The notes beneath the pieces were generated by a model. The model saw nothing but the letters and a program-made list of their open reading frames with translations. It searched no databases and had not been told where the DNA came from. A program made the position numbers and the translations under genes. Shown here one piece after another: positions 55,809 through 64,000 of a stretch of 64,000 bases of DNA (positions are counted from its first letter, which is position 1; each line of letters starts with the position of its first letter). The stretch lies in contig NC_030820.1 in the NCBI RefSeq assembly GCF_001704415.2, forward strand, positions 2,344,501 to 2,408,500. The letters are read 5' to 3'. The DNA is from Capra hircus (Eukaryota > Chordata > Mammalia > Artiodactyla > Bovidae).

Positions 55809-56544
55809 AACGTTCAATTTTGAATATATCCTTTTAAGTGTATCAAATAGATTAGTAACTCATGGTCATGGAAATTTGAGCAGAATTTTCTTGATCTTTC
55901 TTAGATAATCATTTGAGTCATTATAACCTCCATTCAGGAAGAGAGGAAAGAACTGTTTTATTTCAGAACTGTTTTTGTATGATTTCTGTCCTCTGAAAAC
56001 AGTATTGGCATATCTCTATTAGAATATATATCTCTATTTAAAATAGATAGCTCTTGCATACAACCTAAAAATATCAGACATACACTCCTAAAGTCATACT
56101 AAAAGCAAATAAAACCACTCTAAAGGGTGACAGAAATCCAAACATAAAGCAACATAAACAACTGTCTATGTGTCTATACTTTTCAGAAGAAAATCTTTGA
56201 CCCTACACTTTCATTTTTCCTCTTTGTGATTAGTTGCTGCACAAAAGCAGCATATAAGGCAATCCATTCCTGCCTGGATTTAAATCTTCAATGGCTGGAA
56301 GGATAACACAGTATTGCATTCATATATAAAGATGATATCGACATACCTTTAACAGAATGGCATGTCGGAAGGGTCATTCACTTTTTCTCCATGGCCCTTT
56401 CTTATGACCAAGAAAAATGGCCAAGATTAGGTACGGAGTCAATGGAAAGGTCAGCAAAAAGGTAATCGGTCACTTGGAAAGGGAATCCATGGACTTTACC
56501 AGAGCATAACACTGCACACGAGAACCGTGTTTCTGTCCACTGTT
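55809..56544. other. Unique intronic sequence
   Basis: Nothing recognised. Confidence 0.45.
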
Positions 56545-56556
56545 ATTAGTGTCATG

Positions 56557-56769
56557 TGGAAGTATCAGTTGCTCAGTTGTGTCTGACTCTTTGTGACCCC
56601 GTGGAATGTAGCCTGCCAGGTTCCTCTGTCCATACAATTCTGCTGGCCAAGAATATTGTAGTGAGTAGCTATTCCCTTCCCGAGGGAATCTTCTTGACCC
56701 AGGGATTGAACCCCGGTCTCCAGGATTGCAGGTAGATTCTTTACCATCTGAATACCAGGGAAGCCAGTC
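56557..56769 (-). mobile_element. Bov-tA SINE with perfect TSD
   Basis: gttgctcagttgtgtctgac to gaataccagggaagccagtc. TSD attagtgtcatg, identical over 12 bp at 56545-56556 and 56770-56781. Confidence 0.96.
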
Positions 56770-56781
56770 ATTAGTGTCATG

Positions 56782-57129
56782 CTGCAACCAATAAACAAAA
56801 GCATCTTTTAGAAGCTGCATTCACTGTTTCTGGACACCAGGACAAGCACACCACTGACTTAATGATGTAATAACTTCTGTCCTATTGGGGAAATGAAACA
56901 TTTTTAGTTTTGCTAATTTGAATGGGGAATGCTGCATCTAAGACACAGTTAACTAAACACAGAAATGAAAGGGAACGGGCATTTATACACTGACCAGTCC
57001 ACTGAAGAAAGAGGAGTAGAGCCCTCCTGCAGATCAGCATGGACTCTTCTAGGGACCTGCTGAGTACCCACTGGCCACAGCATATTAAAGAGAACTCATT
57101 TCCTTGAATCCACAGGATCACAAGAGACA
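56782..57129. other. Unique intronic sequence
   Basis: Nothing recognised. Confidence 0.4.
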
Positions 57130-57450
57130 TTTTCTTAAATGGAAGTGTAGTTGATTTACAATGTTGTGCTAATTTCTGCTGCACAGAATGGAAGCACATT
57201 CCTCTCTATATTCTTTTCCATTATGGTTTATCACAGGATGTTGAGAATACAGTGCGCCTCTGTTCCTTATCTCTCTGACATGTACTAATTTGCACTTCTT
57301 AACCCCATACTCCCACTCCATCCTGCCCTACCCCCTTCCCCCTGCTGTCTATGTCTGTGAGTCCGTTTCTGTTTCACAGATAAGTTCATTTGTGTCGTAC
57401 TTTAGATTCCACGTATGAGTGATATCATATGGTAGTCTTTTGATATGAGA
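57130..57450 (-). mobile_element. L1 3' end (antisense)
   Basis: tgtagttgatttacaatgtt, tatggtttatcacaggatgt, ttctgtttcacagataagtt, gattccacgtatgagtgata. Older artiodactyl L1. Confidence 0.88.
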
Positions 57451-57715
57451 CATTTTTTAATGTATCGTGGAACACAAAATCTAACCTTGCCCTAATTGCA
57501 GAAGTCAGTGGAACTTTGTATAGTAAAACACATTTGACATAAATATGGTTGTAACTGTAACTGCACATGTTGTGACAGGCCTTCTAAGACATACACGGCA
57601 AATTTTAAATGGCTGGCCATACAAGCTTTTTAGAGGTAAAAAGTGATCTGATTATTATTTTATATTTAATGAAGTGTATTTAGGGTTGTTACTCCAGAAC
57701 TCAGATTACTATTAC
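57451..57715. other. Unique AT-rich sequence
   Basis: Nothing recognised. Confidence 0.35.
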
Positions 57716-57797
57716 ACTGGGTTGACCAAAAAGTTTGTTCAGGTTTTTCTGTAATATGTTATGGGAAAACCTGAACAAACTTTTTGGCCACCATAAT
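57716..57797. mobile_element. Mariner-type MITE forming a near-perfect hairpin
   Basis: Mariner-like terminal repeats (ctgggttgaccaaaaag at the left; ctttttggccaccata at the right). Positions 57726-57747 and 57766-57787 are perfect reverse complements over 22 bp with an 18-nt loop. Ruminant miR-2284/2285-type precursors are, to my knowledge, derived from this kind of element; whether this copy is transcribed and processed cannot be seen. Confidence 0.88.
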
Positions 57798-58006
57798 ATT
57801 TACATGCTCTTTAAAATTTCTTATATATTTATCTATACACATGGTCTCATTAAATAGTTAACTAGTGTCCTTCCAGAAATATCTCAGAGAAACTTCCTTC
57901 TAATTTCAATTTTAAGGGGTTACCTTATTTTTAAGTGATTCACATGTCTTTTCTTCTACAATTCAGCACAATCATAGTAAATGTTTTCCTTCCTCTCTTC
58001 TGAGAC

Positions 58007-58066
58007 TATGTTATACAGCAGAGATTGGCACAACATTGTAAATCAACTATACTTCAGCTAAATCTT
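58007..58066 (+). mobile_element. L1 terminal stub
   Basis: ttatacagcagagattggca, caacattgtaaatcaactat: the last 60 bp of an artiodactyl L1. Confidence 0.75.
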
Positions 58067-58511
58067 AATATGTATTTTTTGTAAGGAAGCATGTCCAAAA
58101 AATCTTGTTTTTCTCAAAGAAAAGAAGGACCATATATATCATCATTCAATGAACATTCAAGTTTGGACATCTCTGCCATGATATGGGACAAGAATTGGCC
58201 ACTTCATGTTGGAGCAGAGAACTGGCTACACAGCTGTTTCCAATTTTGCTTTCTGATTTACTGGATGAGGAGAAATCTGGGCAAGCATTAGTGCTTGTAA
58301 AAATAGCCTTGAGTTTAAAACAGACCAAGCTCTTACCATAGAACTCCTGAATCTTCCCTGAAACTCAGAAACATCATGCAGAAGGCTAGATTAGAGAGAG
58401 CTTTGTTCTTATTCTGCAAGTATAGAATTTGTTGAAGGAAAGATAAAAAATAGTGGATCAGAGGAGAAAGAAAGACCTATATTTTTTAATAGAAGTAATG
58501 CTAGAAATGAT
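58067..58511. other. Unique intronic sequence
   Basis: Nothing recognised. Confidence 0.4.
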
Positions 58512-58895
58512 GGTTCAGTTCAGTTCAGTTCAGTTGCTCAGTCGTGTCTGACTCTTTGCCTCCCTGTCCATAATACACTCCTGGAGTTTACCCAAACTCA
58601 TGTCCATTGAGCCGGTGATGCCATCCAACCATCTCATCCTTTGCTGTCCCCTTCTACTGCCTTCAATCTTTCCCAGCATCAGCGTCTTTTCAAATGAGTC
58701 AGTTCCTTGCATCACATGGCCAAAGTATTGCAGTTTCAGCTTCAACATCAGTCCTTCCAATGAATATTCAGGACTGATTTCCTTTAGGATGGACTGGTTG
58801 GATCTCCTTGCTGTCCAAGGGACTCTCAAGAGTCTTCTCCAACACCACAGTTCAAAAGTATCAATTTGTCAATGTTCAGCTTTCTCTACAGTCCA
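58512..58895 (-). mobile_element. BovB LINE 3' end
   Basis: (TTCAG)n then the C-terminal text in reverse. A deletion near 58558 removes the usual gcgaccccatggactgcag block. Open frame 58530-58829 is the C-terminal basic region. TSD not found. Confidence 0.93.
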
Positions 58896-59747
58896 AATTC
58901 AGCTTGTGAAGGCAGCCTAAGAACTAAAGCACTACTTTAAAAAATGACTTCCAGAGACATTTTTCATTCCAAATCATCCTTACTTTCCCATTTAAACACA
59001 TAACACTGATCAAACGCCTGATATATGTCAGTGGTTGTGGTTACTGGATTTAATACATGTGAGATCCTGGCATATAACAGACATGCAGTAAATTCTAAAA
59101 AGCCAAGGTTAGAAATGAGTACCTTCTCAAGCCCCAATTAGAATAGTGAGTTTTGTTTCCTTTTAAAAATTTTTATCGACATATACAAGTAGAGGTAGAC
59201 CAATACAAACTGATGGCTCTTAAACCATAGTCTACACTTGATAACTCTTGAGTAGAAATAACTTCCCCCTATAAAGGATGTGGCAAATACAGTCATTGCA
59301 TTAGATGGGTTTGGTGCATAGAAGACCCCATGAAGCCTCTTCTGGCTCTAAGAAGTAGAGATTCAAAACATAAAATCCACCTCTTCTTTCTATCTGCTTA
59401 TCTCTGTGCAAAACCACTCCCCATACAAAAGAAAGAACTACAGGGGCAAGAAAGACATCTTAACATGAATGGATAGGCACAGAATGTTTTTAGTGTGTTT
59501 GACATCTTATTGCATTTAAAATAACTATAAAATACCAGTTGTCCTTCCTGTTACAACAGATGAAAGGAATCTGGCACCTTGTCCTTAGCATGTTTCCAGG
59601 AAACAAATGCAAAATGTTTTTATTATAATGTTTACTGGAAAAGAGAAAAATAATTCCAAGAAATGAACCTCTCAAATCTCTTCCCTTAAATAAAAATAAC
59701 AACCTTTTTAAAAGGCTGTTCAGCAGAACCTTTAATAATGCTTTATA
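58896..59747. other. Unique intronic sequence
   Basis: A possible MIR end at 59035-59100 (tggatttaatacatgtgaga). Otherwise nothing. Confidence 0.4.
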
Positions 59748-59925
59748 TGTTGGACATGTGAGCTATCAGTGAAGCAGCCATGAGCCACATGTGGCTTTTG
59801 AGCACCTGAGACGTGTTAGTGCAAGCGAGGAGCTGAATTTTTTATTGTATTTAATTTGAATTAATTTTACTAAATTTCGATAGTCACATGTGCCTTGTGG
59901 CTACCACACTGGACATGTCTAAAAC
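59748..59925. mobile_element. hAT-type MITE remnant (MER33-like)
   Basis: Roughly palindromic: catgagccacatgtggcttt near the left and agtcacatgtgccttgtggc at the right, ending accacactggacatgtct. Layout of an old non-autonomous hAT element. Confidence 0.5.
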
Positions 59926-61132
59926 CTTGGACTTCACAGGTGACCAGAAGGGAAATCAATAATACAAGTCATTCCTCTATGATTTATCTGATCAAGTTAA
60001 CGACACTTTCTTTGACTCCCAAATATCCAAATATCTGTTCTTAAAATAATCAAGTTAAAAACTCCTTTCTACCTTCTACTCGTCCACCAGTATACGGTGA
60101 CAGGTTTATGAGACATTTCTGCCCATAGATGCCCTCTGGGCAATTCACTATCACTCACTGTCCTACCATGAGGGATCCTAATCCCCTGGCACTCCTGGGA
60201 GGGTCAGCCACACCAATACAGTTGATTTATAAGCTGGCTAATTAGTATCTTAAAATCCAGAGAGTAAAGTTAAACTGGGTAAATAGTAAAGATGAATTTG
60301 GAATCAGACAGACGGAAGATTCTGCTAGTTAGCATGTGGATGGGACCAAAGTAATACAGTATGATTTGCTGTGCTAGAGGGGAATCCACACAGTATAATG
60401 ACCTTGTGTAACCTGGAAAGGGATGACAAGCTCCCAGGAAGCCAGGAACTCCAGCAGCAGAAACGGGAGAACAGTAGAGCTCTGCTGAAGGAAGGACATA
60501 ATTGCCTTCATTCCTGACTAGCAAGACTGATTCCAGAATCTATTTATTCACTATGATCATTATATCTTAAATATTCCTCAGATCCTCCTCACCCTTTTTC
60601 CTGAGCTAACCTGAACCTATGATAGTCTGTTACTAAGATATGTAGATTTACTACACACATGTGGAACTAAACTCTCCCTCACCATCAAAGGTAAAAAAAT
60701 GGAAACACTTGATATCATATGGACCTAAAGTTGAATGAACCTGGGGATCCATCATAAAGGAGAAGATATGTGATTTATAGAGTGGATTGCTTTTCTTACA
60801 GGTCTTTCTTTGAGGTTTTCCCTTACTAGGTATTACTGCTGAGAAATCTTTGTCATTGAAATCTTTTTCATCTTTGTCATTGAAATCTTTTTCTGAAATA
60901 TTGGAAAGAAAAATAGATTTTGGTTAGTCCTTGCATGTTCTGGGTTTCCATAGAAATCGATTCTTACCAAGTCCATCTTAGATTATATGGTCTGCAGGCA
61001 GATGCTCCATTTGCTTCAAGAGGTGCAAAACAGCTGGAGCCAGTACGACAGCTAAGTGATCAGAAACAAAGCTAAACACATGGATTATGAAAACCATAGA
61101 GGATCTAAAATATTTTTAAAGACCTATTTGCC
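59926..61132. other. Unique intronic sequence
   Basis: About 1.2 kb, no gene; holds the tandem repeat at 60846. Confidence 0.45.
60846..60893. repeat. Perfect 24-bp tandem duplication
   Basis: Two identical 24-bp units starting atctttgtcattgaaatc, at 60846-60869 and 60870-60893. Confidence 0.97.
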
Positions 61133-61144
61133 ATTGGGATCTTT

Positions 61145-61320
61145 TAAAAAAAATAATTAATTTATTTTAATTGGAGGCTAATTACAATATTGTAGTGGTT
61201 TTGCCATACATTGACATGAATCAGCCATGGGTGTACATGTGTCTCCCATCCTGAACCCCCCTCCCACCTCCCTCCCCATCCCATCTCTCAGGGTGCTCAG
61301 GGCTGGTGCACTGGGATGCA
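61145..61320 (-). mobile_element. Young L1 3' end with inverted 5' piece
   Basis: 61145-61293 is antisense L1 3' UTR (ggttttgccatacattgaca). 61294-61318 switches to sense L1 text (tgctcagggctggtgcactg), the segment that should lie just upstream. TSD attgggatcttt (61133-61144) and attggcatcttt (61321-61332), one mismatch. This is the signature of twin priming. Confidence 0.9.
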
Positions 61321-61332
61321 ATTGGCATCTTT

Positions 61333-62766
61333 ACTGACTCTGTGATTTGAATATCAGGAAGGTCACATGGAAAAGCCTAGGACTTCCTAATCTGGCAGAT
61401 AGAGGGAGACAAAACTTGGCCTCATTCTTACTGCCTTAGGTTTGGCTGCAGCAGAGCCTAAAGCAGGCGTTTGGATGCAGAGGACTAACTGAGGGCATGT
61501 TCTCAGGGGAACAGGGTAGGTGGGGTGAGGAGCTGAGTGAGGGTGTGGTCTCAGATGGAGTCTGGCCTCAGCCTGACCTCAGAGGGGCTCTGGAGCATTA
61601 TCTGCCTCAGGAGATCAACATTCTTTCCTCTTGTGTCAATCACTACCTGTGAGTGTAGCATCTTGGATATAGATTCTTCCATTGGACAACATCTACCACA
61701 CGCCTCTTCCTAAAAAGAAACTCTAGTCCCCAGGAAAAAAACGGTGTGTTTAAAAATTGTAAGTACTGAATTGAGCAAATGAGATTTTTCAGACTAAGGA
61801 TGGAGATCCTGGGAACTTTTTAAGGAGACAGAACTGAATACAGGTGACAATCAATGATATACAGTGAAGGCAGGGGTCAAAACAGTCCAGGTGATCACCC
61901 CAGGAAGCACAGAGGACACCTTTCAGTAATTAACTAGTCATTCTCAATCTTCATTTATTTCCCATTTTGTTTACATTGTCCAGTTCACATTTTTCAAAAT
62001 TAAAATTTACCAGAGAAAAGAATGCTTTTAAAGAAGAAAAGCAAGCTATACTGCCATCCAAAATATTTCTGGAAAATAAACAAATTAGTCCAACATGTGT
62101 CTTACTGCTTATTTGGTAGCCACAAGGCTGTTTGGTAACAACTTGGTATGAGCAATGTTTAATTTCCAAATCTATAACACTTGCTTGCAAGATGACTGTA
62201 AATTAGTAAAGCAAGATAGTGAAACAACTACTCTAAGCAATATATAAACTATTGCAATTGGATCCATCCAAATCTTTTATGTGAATGTATAAAATATGAC
62301 ACATGATAATTTTTAAATTTTATAACCTGTTATTTTTGAAGGATCCAATAAACTATGATTACTATCTCCCCAGAAAGGAAAATAGAATATTCAATGAACA
62401 TTATTGATGCCACTTTTTTTTTTTTTAACAAGAAAGATGAGTGGAGTGGCTTCCATTTTAGCTTTGCTGGAAAACATGGTAGGGAAGGAGAGGTAGAGGC
62501 AGAAAAGGATTTTTCTGAAATCTCACTTTTCATTTCAAAAGCAACAAATAAATGAAAGTTTAGGACACTACTGAAAGGGCATATCAGTATAACCACAGAC
62601 ATATAAATACATATGTATGTATTAAACACAATCTTTTCTTTGATATAAAATCATCCTGACGGTGATGATTCATTTCTCAGGGGGCAGAAGAAACTACCCA
62701 TCAACTCTCATAAGTTTGCACAGTTTTGTATATTGAGTGAGATTCAAAATGTTTACAATAATCTCC
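61333..62766. other. Unique intronic sequence
   Basis: About 1.4 kb with no recognised gene or repeat; poly-T at 62415-62428. Confidence 0.45.
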
Positions 62767-63070
62767 TAGTATCTGCAAGAGATTCATTCTAGGATTCCTT
62801 GCAAATACCAAAATCCACAGATGTTCAAGTCCTGTATGACAAAGTATTTGTGTACAACCTATGCACATCCTCCCATATATTTTATGTCATCTTTAGATTA
62901 CTTACAATACTAATACACTATAAATGTTATGTAAATAGTCACTGGTATACAATGAATTCAAGTTTTGTGTTTTGGAACTGTGTAGAATTTTTTTTTAGTG
63001 TATTTTTGATCTGTGGTTGGTTGAATTTACAGATGCAGAACCCATGGAAATGGAGAGCCAACTATATATA
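62767..63070 (-). mobile_element. MER2-like DNA transposon (Tigger/pogo type)
   Basis: agtatctgcaagagattcat, aaatccacagatgttcaagt, acctatgcacatcctcccat, ctttagattacttacaatac, gtggttggttgaatttacag, ggaaatggagagccaactat: MER2 in reverse, with CpG sites decayed to TG/CA. Confidence 0.82.
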
Positions 63071-63814
63071 TTATATAATTTTTACCATTTATTTGCTACA
63101 TTTGTATTTACTTCAGGTGTTGAATTTTACGTATTAAGTGCATATCTGATATTCTAACAATAAAATAGTGGTTTTATTTTTTATAAGTACCTACTTTTAT
63201 TTACCAGTACTTATAAAAATAGAGACTATTTATATTTGTTTATCTATTTACAATAAAATAGTGGGTCCAAATGTTTGGCTAGTGTCAGGGATTCTTGACA
63301 CTTTACCACTGAAGAGTATCTAAAGACAGAGGAAAACAGACCTTCCTAAAGGAATTGAGAGCCATGCTGTTAGGGGCACAACATGGAATTCTGTACATGT
63401 ACGTATGTATCTATGTGTGGGGTGGAGGGAAAGGCACCTTCTCTTTTATCTCAAAGGAAAAATCTTATCTTTCACTTTGTAATATGAAGCTGCGTTAATA
63501 TGCAGCTCAGGCTTGCCTCCTCACTTGAATTCTCCCCTCCGACAACTCTAAAGTTCTTTGGCATCCCCTGGTTTCTACACTCCAGCCTCAGCTCAGTGCT
63601 CCATACATGCTGGAAGGAGTAGAAAAGTGCCAGGGCTGAGGGGCTCAGGCTCTTAGAGACCAGTGACGCCTACCTCTGATCCCTAGCTTCAGTCTGAATG
63701 TTTGGGAGGATGGGCTGCACCCAGGCTGTGGCATGTAGCCTTAGACGCCAGTGTATCTAGCCATACTTATGCTTCTAAAATGTTTTGATCACTGCAATCC
63801 CTCCCTTCACGATA
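63071..63814. other. Unique intronic sequence
   Basis: AT-rich to about 63480, then more GC-rich (63500-63750). No gene recognised. Confidence 0.45.
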
Positions 63815-63935
63815 TTCTGCTGCTAAGTCACTTCAGTCGTGTCCAACTCTGTGTGACCTCACAGATGGCAGTCCACCAGGCTCCGCCATCCCTGGGATTC
63901 TCCAGGCAAGAACTCTGGAGTGGGTTGCCATTTCA
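63815..63935 (-). mobile_element. BOV-A2 SINE, single monomer
   Basis: ctgctgctaagtcacttcag through aactctggagtgggttgcca. 5'-truncated to one monomer. Confidence 0.92.
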
Positions 63936-64000
63936 CTGGCACCCATTTGTTCTAGCAAAAAATGTTTAAACTCTTTGAAACACTGAACACTAGCCAATTT

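Noticed and set aside
63815..63935. Two-monomer BOV-A2 at the window end
   Set aside because: After one monomer the text changes to unique sequence (ctggcacccatttgttctag), so only one monomer is present.
1..64000. A previously undescribed multi-gene biological system
   Set aside because: No cluster of intact genes exists. Apart from one PAK5 exon, coding potential is confined to truncated LINE reading frames.

Overview
This window is vertebrate nuclear DNA from a ruminant, most likely a bovid (cattle, bison, buffalo, sheep or goat lineage). The evidence is the repeats. It is full of BovB (RTE-clade) LINEs, BOV-A2 and Bov-tA SINEs, CHR-1/CHR-2 SINEs and the ruminant L1 family, a combination found only in ruminants and close relatives. 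There are no operons, phage genes, CRISPR arrays or bacterial defence systems. I did not find a new multi-gene system and do not claim one.

One genuine protein-coding exon is recognised, on the minus strand at 19409-19623. It encodes the first 68 residues of p21-activated kinase 5 (PAK5, also called PAK7): the start codon, a lysine-rich stretch, the CRIB Rac/Cdc42-binding motif, and an exact splice donor after residue 68. A splice acceptor lies 11 nt upstream of the ATG. The rest of the window therefore reads as the two flanking PAK5 introns: the upstream 5'UTR-side intron above 19623 and the downstream intron below 19409. No second PAK5 exon was recognised. A young BOV-A2 SINE sits about 155 bp upstream of this exon's acceptor.

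Layout. 0-7 kb: a possible endogenous retroviral LTR with a SINE inside, a BovB 3' fragment, L1 and MIR pieces, an MLT1-type LTR cut by a SINE, and a 1.4-kb BovB with a target-site duplication (TSD). 7-19 kb: SINEs, young and old L1 pieces, an L2, two MER5A copies and a 1.25-kb BovB. 19.4-19.6 kb: the PAK5 exon. 20-25 kb: old LTR, MIR and L2 remnants and two facing Bov-tA SINEs. 25.1-29.6 kb: one composite BovB locus about 4.4 kb long, bounded by a 12-bp TSD, carrying a nested L1, a nested opposite-strand BovB, tandem copies of its own 3' end and an inverted 5' endonuclease segment. 30-41 kb: L1-dense, with three further BovB copies, one keeping a 412-codon open reading frame and two nested inside L1. 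41-49 kb: young L1s, SINEs, BovB copies and a MER5A split by an L1. 49-64 kb: mostly unique AT-rich intron with old LTR remnants, two mariner-type MITEs (one a near-perfect hairpin resembling the ruminant miR-2284/2285 precursors), a BovB, an L1 with an inverted 5' end, and a MER2-like DNA transposon.

The elements form an age series readable from who interrupts whom: MLT1, MER5A, L2 and MIR are oldest, then older L1 and BovB, then younger L1, BovB and Bov SINEs. At least seventeen insertions have recognisable TSDs. The BovB and L1 reading frames are nearly all truncated and broken, so activity from this window is unlikely. They matter mainly as intron sequence, as insertion markers, and as possible sources of hairpins or cryptic splice and polyadenylation signals within PAK5. 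Family names come from memory of consensus repeats, not from a database search.
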